This document shows positions 35,745 through 46,564 of a DNA stretch of 64,000 bases, piece by piece. The stretch spans positions 62,001-126,000 of the forward strand of contig NZ_JAKKOQ010000014.1 of the NCBI RefSeq assembly GCF_021738965.1. Direction: 5' to 3'. Below the pieces are notes generated by a model. It was not told where the DNA came from and searched no databases. It saw nothing but the letters and a program-made list of their open reading frames with translations. The DNA is from Gordonia zhenghanii (lineage in GTDB: Bacteria; Actinomycetota; Actinomycetes; Mycobacteriales; Mycobacteriaceae). Made by a program: the position numbers and the translations under genes. The stretch's first letter is position 1. Every line of letters begins with the position of its first letter.

Positions 35745-36209
35745 GTGCAGGGCATCCTGTTGCAGGTGACCCGTTTCGGGTTCCTCATCTTGTTGTGGCT
35801 GTTCGTCTACGCCATCATCCGCACCATGCGCAGCGACCTCTCGGCTGCCACCAGCGGTCGGATCCCGATCGGCTCGAGCCGATCCGATCGTCGTGCCCGC
35901 AGCTCACGCTCTCGCGGATCGGCCAAATACCTGGTCGTCACCGCGGGCGCCCTCGCGAACACCCGCATCACCCTCGGCGCGCAACCCGTCCTCATCGGTC
36001 GCGCCGACGACTCGACGCTCGTCCTCACCGACGACTACGCGTCCGAGCGCCACGCCCGACTGTCGCCACGCGGCGACGACTGGTACGTCGAAGACCTCGG
36101 CTCCACCAACGGCACCTATCTCGACCGCGCCAAAGTGACCACCGCCGTCCGAGCCCCGATCAACACCCCGATCCGGGTCGGCAAGACTGTGATTGAGCTA
36201 CGCCCGTGA
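35745..36209 (+). CDS. fhaB: FHA-domain protein FhaB (FipA-like)
   Basis: 154 residues. One N-terminal membrane helix (FGFLILLWLFVYAIIRT) and a basic Arg/Ser linker precede the FHA domain with VLIGRADDSTLVL, SERHARL and DLGSTNGTYL. The mycobacterial counterpart FipA takes part in division through FtsZ-FtsQ under oxidative stress and is a PknA target. Start is GTG at 35745; its 3' end overlaps the phosphatase gene by 4 bp. Confidence 0.92.
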   Translation: MQGILLQVTRFGFLILLWLFVYAIIRTMRSDLSAATSGRIPIGSSRSDRRARSSRSRGSAKYLVVTAGALANTRITLGAQPVLIGRADDSTLVLTDDYASERHARLSPRGDDWYVEDLGSTNGTYLDRAKVTTAVRAPINTPIRVGKTVIELRP

Positions 36210-37621
36210 CCCTCGTCCTGCGCTACATAGCGCGAAGCGACCGCGGGCTCGTGCGGTCGAACAACGAAGACTCCGTCTACGCGGGCGCCCGTCTGTTGGC
36301 GCTCGCCGACGGAATGGGCGGGCACGCGGCGGGCGAGGTCGCCAGCCAGCTGGTGATCCAAGCCCTGCGCGGACTCGACGACGACGAACCCGGCGGCGAC
36401 CTCCTCGACGCCCTCGGCCGCGCCACCGCGGTCGGCAACGCGGCCATCGCCCACCAGGTGGAGCAGACGCCCGAACTCGAAGGCATGGGCACGACGCTCA
36501 CCGCCATCCTGTTCGCGGGCAGTCGACTCGGCTTGTGCCACGTCGGCGACTCGCGCGGCTACCTGTACCGCGACGGCGCCCTCACCCAGATCACCCGCGA
36601 CGACACCTTCGTGCAGAGCCTCGTCGACGAGGGCCGTATCACCGCCGAACAGGCCCACTCGCATCCGCAACGGTCGCTCATCATGCGCGCCCTCACCGGT
36701 CAAGAGGTGGAGCCGACGCTCATCATGCGCGAGGCGCGGGCGGGCGACCGTTATCTCCTGTGCAGTGACGGCCTCTCCGACGTCGTCAGCGAAGAGACCC
36801 TCGCCGACACACTCGACGGCATCGACGACCACCGCGAGTGCGCCGACCGTCTCATCGAGTTGGCTTTGCGCAGCGGCGGACCCGACAACGTGACCGTCGT
36901 CGTCGCCGACGTCGTCGACGATCAGTACGGCGAGTCCCGTCCCATCCTCGGCGGCGCCGCAGGCGACGACGACCAGGACGGGTACGTCCCCGACCCCAAG
37001 ACCGCAGCGGGCCGTGCAGCCGCACTGCGTCCGCCTGCACCCGCGACCGCGCGACCGACCATCACCGCGGACGCCGAGCCCGAACGTCGGCGTTGGCGCT
37101 GGCCGCTCACCATCATCGGCGTGCTCCTCGTGATCGCCGCGCTCGTGGCCGCGTTCTTCGTCGTCCGCTCGCAGGCGATGAACAGCAACTTCGTCACGGT
37201 GAACGACGACGGCGCCGTGGAGATCCACCACGGCACTCCCGACAAACTGTTGTTCTTCACCGTCGAATCGCCCAACCAGCGGGCCTGCGTCGACGACGCG
37301 AGCAACGAGACGCCGTCCGTCACCTTCGTCGACGCCGACTCCTCCTGCTCGCCCATGCTGGTGGACGATCTCACCGAGATCAGCCGCAACGCCGTCGAGT
37401 CGCAGAGCATCAAGAACCTCTCGCTTGACGCCGCGCAGGAACGCGTCCAGAACGAACTCCACTTCCTGGCGCCGTGTGCTCCGCCCGCTCCCGCACCGAA
37501 ACCGAGCGACACCCACAAGCCCGGGGACGACAAGCCCGGCGACGACAAGCCGACCACCACGCAGGCGCCCCCACCGACGACCGACGCCGACGGCCGCCCC
37601 CTCTGCCGGGAGGTCGGATGA
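36206..37621 (+). CDS. pstP: PP2C-type Ser/Thr phosphatase PstP
   Basis: 471 residues. The PP2C catalytic domain (about 1-235) shows metal-binding acidic motifs: [32 protein letters not shown] and GGPDNVTVV. One membrane helix (about 300-320) and an extracytoplasmic tail with Cys residues and a Pro/Thr/Asp-rich end follow. It dephosphorylates PknA/PknB and their targets, the counter-enzyme to the kinases encoded downstream. GTG start overlaps fhaB. Confidence 0.95.
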   Translation: MTLVLRYIARSDRGLVRSNNEDSVYAGARLLALADGMGGHAAGEVASQLVIQALRGLDDDEPGGDLLDALGRATAVGNAAIAHQVEQTPELEGMGTTLTAILFAGSRLGLCHVGDSRGYLYRDGALTQITRDDTFVQSLVDEGRITAEQAHSHPQRSLIMRALTGQEVEPTLIMREARAGDRYLLCSDGLSDVVSEETLADTLDGIDDHRECADRLIELALRSGGPDNVTVVVADVVDDQYGESRPILGGAAGDDDQDGYVPDPKTAAGRAAALRPPAPATARPTITADAEPERRRWRWPLTIIGVLLVIAALVAAFFVVRSQAMNSNFVTVNDDGAVEIHHGTPDKLLFFTVESPNQRACVDDASNETPSVTFVDADSSCSPMLVDDLTEISRNAVESQSIKNLSLDAAQERVQNELHFLAPCAPPAPAPKPSDTHKPGDDKPGDDKPTTTQAPPPTTDADGRPLCREVG

Positions 37622-39045
37622 CGGCGGCTCCCGCTGGGCACGCACCCCCGACGACACCACCGGCCAGCACGGGCCGCACCACAGAGATGGTGCTGCTCGG
37701 CTTCGCCGTGGCGATCGTCACGGTCGCTCTGATCATCGTCGAACTGGCCCAAGGCGATCCGTTGACCTGGGAGGTCGCCAAGTTCGTCGCCGCGTTCGCA
37801 GCCATGTGCGCGGTGGCGCACACGGTGGTCCGCTACTTCGCTCCGTACGCCGATCCGCTGCTGCTGCCCGCAGTCGCGGCCCTCAACGGTCTCGGCCTGG
37901 TGATGATCCATCGCCTCGACCTCGGCTCGGCGCGCTCCGACGAACTGCTCAAGGAGACTGAGCGCACGCACAACGCCGACCAGCAGCTCCTCTGGATGTT
38001 CATCGGCATCCTGCTGTTCGCGCTGACGGTGGCCTTGCTGCGCGATCACCGCGCGCTGTCGCGCTACGCGTACACGCTGGGCCTCGGCGGTCTGGTCTTT
38101 CTCGCGATCCCGGCGATCCTGCCGTCGTCGATGTCGGAGATCAACGGCTCCAAGATCTGGATCCGCGCGGGCTTCTTCAACATCCAGCCCGGCGAGTTCT
38201 CGAAGATCCTCATCATCGTGTTCACCGCGTCGTTCCTCGTGTCCCGCCGCGACCTGTTCACCACCGCGGGCAAGCAGTTCGCCGGAATCGACTTCCCGCG
38301 CGCCCGCGACCTCGGTCCGCTGATCGCGGCCTGGGCGATCGCCGTCGGCGTCCTCGCGTTCGAATCGGACCTCGGCACGTCGCTGCTGATCTTCGTCACC
38401 GTGCTGACCATGCTGTACGTCGCGACCGGCCGGGCGAGCTGGCTGATGCTGGGGATCACCCTGTTCGCGCTCGCCGCCGTCGTCGCCTACCAGCTGTTCT
38501 TTCACCTGCAGATGCGTGTCGCGGTGTGGCGCGACCCGTTCGAGCAGTACGACACGTACGGATATCAGGTGGCGCAGAGCATGTTCGGGTTCGCCACCGG
38601 CGGCATGTTCGGGACCGGGCTTGGGTCCGGACGCCCCAACATCGTGCCGTTCGCGAACACCGACTTCATCCTGACCAGCTTCGGTGAAGAGGTCGGGCTC
38701 GTCGGCCTCACCGCGATCATCCTCATCTACCTGATCCTGGTGATCCGCGGGCTGCGCACCGCGATCGCCGTCCGCGACAGCTTCGGCAAGCTACTCGCCG
38801 CAGGCCTGTCGTTCACCATCGTCTTCCAGTTGTTCGTCGTGTTCGGCGGCGTGTCCAAGCTGATCCCGCTGACCGGCCTGACGACGCCGTTCCTCGCGTA
38901 CGGCGGGTCGTCGCTGCTCGCGAACTATCTGCTACTCGCGCTGCTCATCCGCATCTCCAATGCAGCCCGTGAACCCGACGCGCCCAAACGCCGACCCAAA
39001 CGGAGCGTCGACGCGATGGCCACCCAGGCGGTGCAGCGCCGATGA
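37618..39045 (+). CDS. rodA: SEDS-family peptidoglycan glycosyltransferase RodA
   Basis: 475 residues from the ATG at 37618, which overlaps the pstP stop (ATGA). About 12 membrane helices. SEDS-family signs: [14 protein letters not shown], which carries the catalytic Asp, [20 protein letters not shown] and the C-terminal [20 protein letters not shown]. It polymerises lipid II into glycan strands for cell elongation and division, paired with the class B PBP encoded next. Upstream frame to 37474 is pstP shadow. Confidence 0.95.
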   Translation: MTAAPAGHAPPTTPPASTGRTTEMVLLGFAVAIVTVALIIVELAQGDPLTWEVAKFVAAFAAMCAVAHTVVRYFAPYADPLLLPAVAALNGLGLVMIHRLDLGSARSDELLKETERTHNADQQLLWMFIGILLFALTVALLRDHRALSRYAYTLGLGGLVFLAIPAILPSSMSEINGSKIWIRAGFFNIQPGEFSKILIIVFTASFLVSRRDLFTTAGKQFAGIDFPRARDLGPLIAAWAIAVGVLAFESDLGTSLLIFVTVLTMLYVATGRASWLMLGITLFALAAVVAYQLFFHLQMRVAVWRDPFEQYDTYGYQVAQSMFGFATGGMFGTGLGSGRPNIVPFANTDFILTSFGEEVGLVGLTAIILIYLILVIRGLRTAIAVRDSFGKLLAAGLSFTIVFQLFVVFGGVSKLIPLTGLTTPFLAYGGSSLLANYLLLALLIRISNAAREPDAPKRRPKRSVDAMATQAVQRR

Positions 39046-40544
39046 ACAAGCCCATCCAACGCGTCGCGATCGCCGCCATGGTGCTGGTGATCGCGCTGCT
39101 CGCCAACGCCACCTATCTGCAGGTGTTCAAGGCCGACGCCCTGCGCAGCGATACCCGCAACTCGCGGGTTCTGCTCGACGAGTACTCCCGTCAGCGCGGC
39201 GTGATCGTCGCCTCCGACGGCACGGTGATCGCCGAGTCGATCGCCACCGACAACAAGTTCAAATACCTCCGCAAGTATCCGATGGATCCGCGCGCCTTCG
39301 CACCGGTGACCGGGTATTTCTCATTCATGTACCGCGCCGACCGCGGTATCGAGGCCGCCGAGGACTCGGTACTCAACGGCAACGACGACCGGCTGTTCAC
39401 CCAGCGGTTCATGGACATGTTCTCCGGACGCGACCCGCGCGGCGGCAACGTCGTCACGACAGTGGACCCGCGCTTGCAGCGCACCGCGTACCGGGAGCTC
39501 GCGAACGCCGACTGCGACGGACCGTGCCGCGGATCCGTCGTCGCGATCGAACCCGGAACAGGCAAGATCCTGGCGATGGCTTCCTCGCCGAGCTACGACC
39601 CGAACGCTCTCGCCACGCAGGACTTCGGCGAAGCCGAGAAGGCGTGGACGTCGATGAACGACGATTCGGCCCATTCGCCGTTGATCAACCGGGCCATCTC
39701 CGCGCTGTACCCGCCCGGATCGACGTTCAAGGTGGTCTCGACGGCCACCGCGTTGAACGCCGGACTCGGAGCCGACACCCGACTCACCGCGTCGCCGCGT
39801 TGGCAGTTGCCCGACAGCGCCACCTACCTGTCCAACGACTCCGGGTCGACCTGCCCCGGATCGTCGAACGACACCGTCACGCTGACGCAGGCGTTCGAGC
39901 ACTCGTGCAACACCGCATTCGCACAGCTCCTCACCGAGAAGGTCCCGGGCGACAAGCCCGAGGAGTTCGCGACCACCGCCAAGACGTTCGGCGTCGGCGA
40001 CGACCCGGCGGGCATCCCGATGCCGGTCGCGAAGAGCTCCATCGGCGACATCGGCGACGACCTCGCCGCGCTCGGCCAGTCGGCCATCGGACAACGCGAC
40101 GTTCGGCTCACCGTGTTGGAGAACGCGGTGATCGCAGCGACCGTCGCCAACGGCGGTGCGCGGATGCGGCCGTACCTCGTCGACAAGCTCCAGACCGCGG
40201 ACCTGCGGACCATCTCGACGACGTCGCCGACAACGCTCAACCGTCCGTTGACCGCCGACCAGGCCAACACGCTCACCGACATGATGATCAAGTCGGAGCA
40301 GAACACGGCGGGCTCGCAGTCGGGCATCGCGTCGAAGACCGGAACCGCCGAGCATTCGGACAGCGCCCAGGGCGGGGAGACGCCGTACGCCTGGTACATC
40401 GCGTTCTCGCCGGGAACCAACAGGCGGATCGCGGTGGCAGTGATGCTCGAGAACGGCGCGCAGGGACAGAACTCTTACGGCGGCACCGTTGCCGCCCCGA
40501 TTGGACGTGCAGTGATGAACGCATATACGGGAGGTGGCCGATGA
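39042..40544 (+). CDS. pbpA: Class B penicillin-binding protein PbpA
   Basis: 500 residues. One N-terminal helix, a dimerisation domain, and the transpeptidase domain with the active-site motif PPGSTFKVV (SxxK), HSCNT (SxN) and SKTGTAEH (KTG). It crosslinks peptidoglycan as the partner of RodA. Its counterpart in Mycobacterium is phosphorylated by PknB and needed for division. ATG at 39042 overlaps the rodA stop by 4 bp. Confidence 0.95.
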   Translation: MNKPIQRVAIAAMVLVIALLANATYLQVFKADALRSDTRNSRVLLDEYSRQRGVIVASDGTVIAESIATDNKFKYLRKYPMDPRAFAPVTGYFSFMYRADRGIEAAEDSVLNGNDDRLFTQRFMDMFSGRDPRGGNVVTTVDPRLQRTAYRELANADCDGPCRGSVVAIEPGTGKILAMASSPSYDPNALATQDFGEAEKAWTSMNDDSAHSPLINRAISALYPPGSTFKVVSTATALNAGLGADTRLTASPRWQLPDSATYLSNDSGSTCPGSSNDTVTLTQAFEHSCNTAFAQLLTEKVPGDKPEEFATTAKTFGVGDDPAGIPMPVAKSSIGDIGDDLAALGQSAIGQRDVRLTVLENAVIAATVANGGARMRPYLVDKLQTADLRTISTTSPTTLNRPLTADQANTLTDMMIKSEQNTAGSQSGIASKTGTAEHSDSAQGGETPYAWYIAFSPGTNRRIAVAVMLENGAQGQNSYGGTVAAPIGRAVMNAYTGGGR

Positions 40545-41857
40545 GCCTGCAGAACGGGACCATCATCGCCGACCGGTACCGCCTGGTCCGGTTGATCGCG
40601 ACCGGCGGCATGGGACAGGTGTGGGAAGCGCTCGACACCCGCCTGGGACGTCGTGTCGCCGTCAAAGTCCTCAAGGCCGAGTACTCGAGCGACTCCGAGT
40701 TCCTCGCACGTTTCCGCACGGAAGCACAGACGACGGCACGCCTGAACGATCCGGGCATCGCCAACGTCTTCGACTACGGCGAGACGCCCGACCGCAACGG
40801 CGGCGACCCGCTCGCCTACCTCGTCATGGAACTCGTCGACGGTGAGCCACTGAACTCCGTGATCAGTCGGATGGGTCAGCTGGCGCTGACGCACACCCTC
40901 GACATGCTGGAGCAGACCGGACGCGCGCTGCAGGCCGCGCACACGGCGGGCCTCGTGCACCGCGACGTGAAGCCGGGCAACATCCTGATCACGCCGACCG
41001 GGCAGGTCAAGATCACCGACTTCGGCATCGCGAAAGCCGTCGACTCCGCTCCGGTGACCCAGACCGGCATGGTGATGGGCACCGCCCAGTACATCTCGCC
41101 CGAGCAGGCGATGGGCGGCGAGGCGACGGCCGCGTCGGACGTGTACGCGCTCGGCGTCGTCGGATACGAAGCTCTCACCGGGCGTCGCCCGTTCCTCGGC
41201 GACGGTGCGATCACCGTCGCGATGAAGCACATCCAGGACACGCCGCCGCCGCTTCCGTCGTCGATTCCGGCTCCGGTACGCGAGCTCATCGACACCACGT
41301 TGTCGAAGGATCCCGCGCAGCGGTACGAGACGGGCGGCGAGTTCGCCGACGCCGTCGCCACCGTGCGCGCAGGCCACCGCCCGCCGCGTCCGCGCACTGC
41401 CGGCGGAGTGGCGCCCGTCGCCGCGGCGAGCGCCACTCGCGCGATGACCTCGCCGGCCCCCGGGCCGATGTCACGCCCGATGACCGCGCCGTCAGCTGCA
41501 CCAGCACCGGACTCCGACAGTGGATGGACCACCACCCACAAGGTCTTGACCGCAGTCGCCGTGTTGCTGCTCCTGGCCGCCGTCGGCCTGGTCGCGTGGT
41601 GGATCGCCAGCAGTCCCAAGGATCCGGTGCAGCCCCAGAACTCGACTCCGGTCACCGTCACACAGACGCAGCAGCCCGAGCAGACTCAGACCACCGACGA
41701 GGAGACGACACCGACCTCGACGTCCGAGGAGACGACGACGTCCGAGGAGACGACGACGCCGACCGAGGACACGACGACGCCCACGGACGAAGAGACGACA
41801 CCGTCGCAGAGCGACGGCATCGAAGTGTTACCCGGGGTCACAATCCCCACTAGATGA
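40541..41857 (+). CDS. pknA: Ser/Thr protein kinase PknA
   Basis: 438 residues from the ATG at 40541 (overlap with the pbpA stop). Kinase domain: GGMGQVWEA loop, VAVKVLK lysine, VHRDVKPGN catalytic loop, DFGIAK and the activation segment [16 protein letters not shown] Pro/Ala juxtamembrane part, a helix near residues 331-352 and a Thr/Glu-rich extracytoplasmic tail without PASTA domains follow. It phosphorylates cell-division and wall enzymes together with PknB. Confidence 0.95.
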   Translation: MSLQNGTIIADRYRLVRLIATGGMGQVWEALDTRLGRRVAVKVLKAEYSSDSEFLARFRTEAQTTARLNDPGIANVFDYGETPDRNGGDPLAYLVMELVDGEPLNSVISRMGQLALTHTLDMLEQTGRALQAAHTAGLVHRDVKPGNILITPTGQVKITDFGIAKAVDSAPVTQTGMVMGTAQYISPEQAMGGEATAASDVYALGVVGYEALTGRRPFLGDGAITVAMKHIQDTPPPLPSSIPAPVRELIDTTLSKDPAQRYETGGEFADAVATVRAGHRPPRPRTAGGVAPVAAASATRAMTSPAPGPMSRPMTAPSAAPAPDSDSGWTTTHKVLTAVAVLLLLAAVGLVAWWIASSPKDPVQPQNSTPVTVTQTQQPEQTQTTDEETTPTSTSEETTTSEETTTPTEDTTTPTDEETTPSQSDGIEVLPGVTIPTR

Positions 41858-43794
41858 GGCGAGAAGATGTGAGCGACTTCGATCCGCACTACCTCTCCGA
41901 GCGCTACGAACTCGGTGAGACACTCGGCTTCGGCGGCATGTCCGAAGTCCAGTACGCGCGTGACCTCCTGCTGCACCGGGACGTCGCGATCAAAGTGCTG
42001 CGCGCCGATCTGGCTCGCGATCCGTCGTTCTATCTGCGTTTCCGCCGCGAGGCCCAGAATGCGGCCAAGCTGACCCACCCGTCGATCGTCCAGGTCTTCG
42101 ACACCGGTGAAGCCGACACGGGCGAAGGTCCGCTGCCGTTCATCGTGATGGAGTACGTCGACGGCGACACGCTCCGCGACATCCTCCGCGCCAGCGACTC
42201 CGGCGTCATCGCGCCCAAGCAGGCGATGACCTGGATGGCCGACGTCTCCGCCGCGATGGACTTCTCCCATCGCGCGAACATCGTCCACCGCGACATGAAG
42301 CCCGCCAACGTGATGATCGACCGCACCGGCGCGGTCAAGGTGATGGACTTCGGCATCGCGCGCGCCATGGACGACACGTCGGCGACGATGACCCAGACCT
42401 CCGCCGTGATGGGCACCGCCCAGTACCTGTCGCCCGAGCAGGCCCGCGGCATCAAGGTCGATCCGCGTAGCGACATCTACTCGATGGGCTGCGTGCTGTT
42501 CGAGCTCGTCACCGGTGAGCCGCCGTTCACCGGCGACTCACCGATCGCCGTCGCCCACCAACACGTCCACGAGGATCCGCGCCGCCCGTCGACTGTCCGG
42601 CCCGAGCTGTCGCCGGAACTCGACTCCATCGTCATGCAGGCGATGAGCAAGAACCCGGCCAACCGCTACCAGACGGCAGCCGACTTCCGATCCGACCTGA
42701 TCAAGGTCCTGGCAGGCGGCAAGCCGTCGGCGCCGATGCTCCTGACCGACCAGGAGCAGACCGACCTCATCGAGGCGACGCAGAACTCGGCTCGCAGCGA
42801 GCAGCCCTCGTCGCGCCGCAACAGCCATCGGTTGTCGGAGGTCATCGAGGACGATTCGACACCGCTCCACCGTCGTAAGCCACTGGTGGTGGCGGTCGCA
42901 CTGCTGTTGATCGCCGCCCTCGTCGGAGGTCTGCTCGCGTGGGCTCCGTGGAGCAGCGGGGACCAGCGGCCGACGGTCGCCGTCCCGAAGGTCGCGGGCC
43001 TGACCGCAGAAGCAGCGAAGGCCAACCTGGAACAGACCGGGTTCACCGTCAAGGAACAACGCGAGTCGAGCTCAGAGATCACCGAGGGCCTCGCGACCAG
43101 GACCGTACCCGGAGACGACGTCCCGACGCCCGAAGGCTCGGAAGTCACGCTGTACATCTCGTCCGGCCCACAACGGACCGCGGTGCCCGATCTCCGCGGA
43201 AAGACGGAGAAGGAGTCGCGCAGACTGCTTCAGACGCGCGGCTTCAAGACCATCAAGACCGAGAAGATCGAGTCGACGTCGGCCCTCGAAGGGAAGATCG
43301 TCCGGACCACCCCGCAGACCGGCTCGACGGTGGCGGTCACCAGCACCGTCGTCCTGTACATCGGTACTGGTCCGAGCGAGGTCACCATCCCCGATCTGGT
43401 CGGCCAGAACGAGGGTGAGGCGACGACCGCACTCGAGCAGATGCAGTTGGAAGTCGTGACCGTGCAGGCCGACTCCGAACGGCCGGCAGGCCAAGTGGTC
43501 AGCACCTCACCTGACGCCGGCACCTCGGTCCGGGTCGGCACCACCGTTCAGGTGACCGTCTCGCGCGGCAACCAGTTCACGGTGCCCGACCTGAGCGGCA
43601 AGACGCCCGATCAGGCACAGGCCGCCCTCGTCTCAGCAGGCTGGGATCCGAACACCATAAACATCACCGAGCGCAAGGTGCCGCTCGGCAACCGCAACGA
43701 CGGCCGCGTCATGTCCCAGCGCCCCGCCGCAGGCACCAAGCTCCGCAAGGGCGAATCCGTCTCCGTCGTCGTCGGTAAGGAATCGCTGTTCTGA
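41854..43794 (+). CDS. pknB: Ser/Thr protein kinase PknB with four PASTA domains
   Basis: 646 residues. Kinase domain: [38 protein letters not shown] and activation-loop threonines in [17 protein letters not shown] membrane helix lies at about residues 347-366, then four PASTA repeats begin near [27 protein letters not shown] and FTVPDLSGK, which bind lipid II or muropeptides. ATG at 41854 overlaps pknA; a GTG at 41869 is a possible alternative start. Last gene of the operon. Confidence 0.96.
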   Translation: MRREDVSDFDPHYLSERYELGETLGFGGMSEVQYARDLLLHRDVAIKVLRADLARDPSFYLRFRREAQNAAKLTHPSIVQVFDTGEADTGEGPLPFIVMEYVDGDTLRDILRASDSGVIAPKQAMTWMADVSAAMDFSHRANIVHRDMKPANVMIDRTGAVKVMDFGIARAMDDTSATMTQTSAVMGTAQYLSPEQARGIKVDPRSDIYSMGCVLFELVTGEPPFTGDSPIAVAHQHVHEDPRRPSTVRPELSPELDSIVMQAMSKNPANRYQTAADFRSDLIKVLAGGKPSAPMLLTDQEQTDLIEATQNSARSEQPSSRRNSHRLSEVIEDDSTPLHRRKPLVVAVALLLIAALVGGLLAWAPWSSGDQRPTVAVPKVAGLTAEAAKANLEQTGFTVKEQRESSSEITEGLATRTVPGDDVPTPEGSEVTLYISSGPQRTAVPDLRGKTEKESRRLLQTRGFKTIKTEKIESTSALEGKIVRTTPQTGSTVAVTSTVVLYIGTGPSEVTIPDLVGQNEGEATTALEQMQLEVVTVQADSERPAGQVVSTSPDAGTSVRVGTTVQVTVSRGNQFTVPDLSGKTPDQAQAALVSAGWDPNTINITERKVPLGNRNDGRVMSQRPAAGTKLRKGESVSVVVGKESLF

Positions 43795-43799
43795 TCTGC

Positions 43800-43911
43800 T
43801 GATCGAGCGAGTTCCCCACGCTGATCGAGCGGAGTCGAGATCCACACGTTGATCGAGCGAGTTCCCCACGCTGATCGAGCGGAGTCGAGATCGTTTGCAG
43901 CAGAGGTCTCG
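43800..43911. repeat. Dispersed repeats, GGTCGAG orientation, after pknB
   Basis: A 43-bp block, GATCGAGCGAGTTCCCCACG... ending CGGAGTCGAGATC, occurs at 43800 and again at 43850 (period 50). The core is then seen in the opposite orientation from 43907 onward. Together with the array that follows, the pair is inverted, so a transcript leaving pknB could fold the two orientations into a long hairpin. Confidence 0.8.
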
Positions 43912-43943
43912 ACTCCGCTCGACCGACGGGTGGGGACGGATCG

Positions 43944-44160
43944 CTGTCACATGCGTGGCAGGGTTCTCGACTCCGCTCGACCAACGGGTAGGGACGAAGT
44001 GCTGTCACATGCGTGGCAGGGTTCTCGACTCCGCTCGACCAACGGGTAGGAACGAAGCGCTGTCACATGCGTGGCAGGGTTCTCGACTCCGCTCGACCAA
44101 CGGGTAGGGACGAAACGCTGTCACATGCGTGGCAGGGTTCTCGACTCCGCTCGACCAACA
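43944..44160. repeat. 58-bp tandem repeat, four units
   Basis: CTGTCACATGCGTGGCAGGG followed by TTCTCGACTCCGCTCGACCA and ACGGGTAGGRACGAARYG forms a unit of 58 bp. Copies begin at 43944, 44002, 44060 and 44118, nearly identical, the last cut short at the trpG end. All carry the CTCGACTCCGCTCGACC core. The four lie in the gap between the convergent pknB and trpG genes; no gene is present. Confidence 0.88.
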
Positions 44161-44176
44161 AACCAACGGCAGAGCG

Positions 44177-44821
44177 CTAAGCGCCGAGCGCCTTCGCCAT
44201 CTCGCTCTCTAACTGGGCGACGCGCTCTTCCGGGACCTCGAGGCCGCAGACGCGGAGCCAGTTCGCGAGCATGCGGTGACCGCCTTCGGTGAGGACGCTC
44301 TCGGGGTGGAACTGGACGCCGGAGATCGGGAGGTCGCGATGCTCGAAGGCCATGACGACGCCGGTGTCGGTGGTTCCGGTGACGACCAACTCGTCCGGGA
44401 TCGTCGCCGGGTCCACGGTCAGCGAGTGGTAGCGGGTGGCGACGAACGGATCGGGCAGTCCCGCGAGCACGCCCGTTCCGTCGTGACGGACGAGCGACGT
44501 CTTTCCGTGGAGCAGTTCCGGAGCGCGTCCGACCGTCGCGCCGAACACCTCGCCGATCGCCTGATGGCCGAGACACACGCCGAGCAGCGGGGTCCCCGCG
44601 GCAGCAGCGATCGGGATGATCGGCTCGGTCGCGCCCGCGCGGTCGGGCGTGCCCGGACCGGGACTCAATAGAATGCCGTCGTAATCGGCGACGACGGCCT
44701 CGAGGTCGGTCAACTGATCGTCGTCGTTGCGCCAGACGACGGCCTCGACACCGAGCTGGCCGAGGTACTGGACCAGGTTGTAGACGAAGCTGTCGTAATT
44801 GTCGATGACGAGGATGCGCAC
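44177..44821 (-). CDS. trpG: Glutamine amidotransferase, anthranilate/aminodeoxychorismate synthase component II
   Basis: 214 residues of class I glutamine amidotransferase. [20 protein letters not shown] is the family opening; [14 protein letters not shown], the nucleophile in [13 protein letters not shown] and the catalytic His-Glu in [10 protein letters not shown] complete the triad. It supplies ammonia for anthranilate or 4-amino-4-deoxychorismate (tryptophan or folate). The same gene lies next to pknB in Mycobacterium as trpG/pabA. ATG at 44821; converges on pknB across the repeat array. Confidence 0.92.
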   Translation of the reverse strand: MRILVIDNYDSFVYNLVQYLGQLGVEAVVWRNDDDQLTDLEAVVADYDGILLSPGPGTPDRAGATEPIIPIAAAAGTPLLGVCLGHQAIGEVFGATVGRAPELLHGKTSLVRHDGTGVLAGLPDPFVATRYHSLTVDPATIPDELVVTGTTDTGVVMAFEHRDLPISGVQFHPESVLTEGGHRMLANWLRVCGLEVPEERVAQLESEMAKALGA

Positions 44822-44876
44822 CGCTAAAGGTTATCGTTTTGGCTGCTGGCGGTGCAGCTGGGATACCGTGGAGGGT

Positions 44877-45167
44877 ATGCCGAAGTCAAAAGTCCGGAAG
44901 AAGACCGACTATACGGTCAACAGTGCGAGCCGCACCCCGGTGAAGGTCAAAGCGGGCCCGTCGGGTGTCGTCTACCAGTCCGTCATGTTCGGTCTGATGC
45001 TCATCGGTCTGTTATGGCTGCTCGTCTACTACTTGGGCGCCACGCAGGACACGTTCGGAGCCGAAGGCAAGTTCCTGCACTGGATGTCCGAGTTGGGCCC
45101 GTGGAACATGCTCATCGGGTTCGGAATCATGGTGGTCGGGCTGCTCATGACCATGGGCTGGCGCTGA
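44877..45167 (+). CDS. crgA: Cell division regulator CrgA
   Basis: 96 residues from the ATG at 44877 behind GGAGGG. A basic head ([16 protein letters not shown]) precedes two membrane helices, [19 protein letters not shown] and [17 protein letters not shown], the typical CrgA plan. CrgA is a septal scaffold that recruits FtsI and FtsQ and affects growth of the cell pole. It is divergent from trpG with 55 bp between the starts, as in related genomes. Confidence 0.92.
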   Translation: MPKSKVRKKTDYTVNSASRTPVKVKAGPSGVVYQSVMFGLMLIGLLWLLVYYLGATQDTFGAEGKFLHWMSELGPWNMLIGFGIMVVGLLMTMGWR

Positions 45168-45175
45168 CCGGAGAG

Positions 45176-45240
45176 TTCTCCACAGTGGGGAAATTACATG
45201 TGTGTAATTCATCCCCACTGTGAATAACTCCTGTGGATAA
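45176..45240. promoter_or_regulatory. DnaA-box-like cluster and long inverted repeat after crgA
   Basis: A perfect DnaA box (TGTGGATAA, minus-strand TTATCCACA) lies at 45232-45240; near-matches are TGTGAATAA (45219-45227) and TTCTCCACA (45176-45184). Between them, CACAGTGGGG-AATTACA (45181-45198) pairs with TGTAATT-CCCCACTGTG (45203-45222) around TGTG, a stem of about 17 bp. It could end crgA transcription or bind DnaA. Confidence 0.5.
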
Positions 45241-45676
45241 CTCTGTGAGAACTGTGCAGAAGGAATGGTCGTCGCCGGTCGCGGCCGGTATCGCACTGAT
45301 CGTCGGCGGCGTCGCATTGGCGGCGGCCGCAGCCGCGTCGTACACAGATCCGGCGGCGACGGTGTTCCTCGGCGTCGCCGCATTCGGTGTGTTCGCCGCC
45401 GGTGTGGTGATGCTGGTCCGCCGACCTCGTCTGGCTCTGAGTGCGGGGCCCACACTGACCGTTCGGACCTTGACCGGACGCATCGAGTTGACGCTCGACG
45501 ACGTCGAGCGCGTGTCGACGCTACGGACTCGCAGGCTCGCCGCGCACGGCCGTCAACTGATGATCGATCTGCCCGACGACCGGTTGTTGATCTTCGGTCG
45601 CTGGGACCTCGGAGCGGATCCTCGCGCGGTGGCCGACGAACTCGCCGAAGCCGGATTCCGGGTCGACGAGCGTTAG
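45233..45676 (+). CDS. PH-domain membrane protein (Rv0010c-like)
   Basis: 147 residues. Two hydrophobic helices (about 15-37 and 42-62) are followed by a bacterial PH-like domain (LALSAGPTLTVRTLTGRIEL; RWDLGADPRAVADELAEAGF). It corresponds in position to Rv0010c beside crgA in M. tuberculosis. The first GTG, at 45233, overlaps the DnaA box; GTG at 45245 is an alternative start. It runs in the same direction as crgA and converges with the rhomboid gene. Molecular role unknown. Confidence 0.75.
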   Translation: MDNSVRTVQKEWSSPVAAGIALIVGGVALAAAAAASYTDPAATVFLGVAAFGVFAAGVVMLVRRPRLALSAGPTLTVRTLTGRIELTLDDVERVSTLRTRRLAAHGRQLMIDLPDDRLLIFGRWDLGADPRAVADELAEAGFRVDER

Positions 45677-45681
45677 AGCCG

Positions 45682-46545
45682 CTAGACGCTTGCGCCGAGC
45701 CCGATTCCCGCGCCGACGGCGAGAGCGAGGACCGCGAGCACGATCAGTCCGTACCAGCCGACCCGGTCGACGGCGGCCTGCGTGCGCTTGGCCGGCGGCA
45801 GGACCACCCCGGGCAACCAGACGACGACGGCTGCCGATGCCGCGCCGAACACCAACCCGCCGAGGTGGCCGAGGATCGAGACGTTCGGGATGGTCACCGA
45901 GAACACGATGTTGATCACGATGATCACGATGACCGTGGTGAGCGGAGCCTTGAGCTTCACCAGAATGACGAACAGGGCGCCCATCAGGCCGTAGATGGCT
46001 CCCGATGCGCCCGCGGTGAGCGTCGGCTCCTGCTGCAATGCCATGATGGCCGCGCTCCCGCCGAGGAGCCCGACCAGGTAGATAGCCAGATAGCGACCGC
46101 GCCCGAGGACCCGTTCGAGGTCGGCGCCGATGATGTACAGCGAGAACATGTTGAGCGCCAGATGCGGCACGCTCTGATGGAGGAATCCCGACGTCAGGAG
46201 ACGCCAGTACTGGTTGTCGAATCCCGAGCCGTTGACGAGCACACCGTTGGTGTAGATCGACGACGACAGAAGATCTCGGACGTCCGTGCCGCCCGCCTGC
46301 AGCATGACGGCGCCGAACACGAGGACATTGATCGCGATCAGCGCGTACGTGACCACCGGCTTCGTGTCTGTGCGGGCAACGGTCGGACCCGTCGCACGCT
46401 GGGCGGCGTTGGCGTCCGCGACGCAGTCGACGCAGTGTTGGCCGACCGAGGCAGGACGTAGGCACTCCGGACACGCCGACCGCCCGCACCGCGTGCACGA
46501 GAGCGCGGTGGGGCGGTCGGGATGCCGGTAGCAGACCTGGTTCAA
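45682..46545 (-). CDS. Rhomboid-family intramembrane serine protease
   Basis: 287 residues from a TTG at 46545. The N-terminal 45 residues hold paired Cys motifs (CYRHP, CTRCG, CPECL, CVDCV), a B-box-like zinc-binding head. The rhomboid core follows: LTSGFLHQSVPHLALNMFSL, catalytic Ser in GASGAIYGLMG and the second catalytic residue in ILGHLGGLVFG. Such enzymes cleave helices in the membrane. Zinc heads with rhomboid cores are common in Mycobacteriales. The gene ends against the PH protein gene. Confidence 0.9.
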   Translation of the reverse strand: MNQVCYRHPDRPTALSCTRCGRSACPECLRPASVGQHCVDCVADANAAQRATGPTVARTDTKPVVTYALIAINVLVFGAVMLQAGGTDVRDLLSSSIYTNGVLVNGSGFDNQYWRLLTSGFLHQSVPHLALNMFSLYIIGADLERVLGRGRYLAIYLVGLLGGSAAIMALQQEPTLTAGASGAIYGLMGALFVILVKLKAPLTTVIVIIVINIVFSVTIPNVSILGHLGGLVFGAASAAVVVWLPGVVLPPAKRTQAAVDRVGWYGLIVLAVLALAVGAGIGLGASV

Positions 46546-46564
46546 CAGGTGCTCCCGAGTTGTA

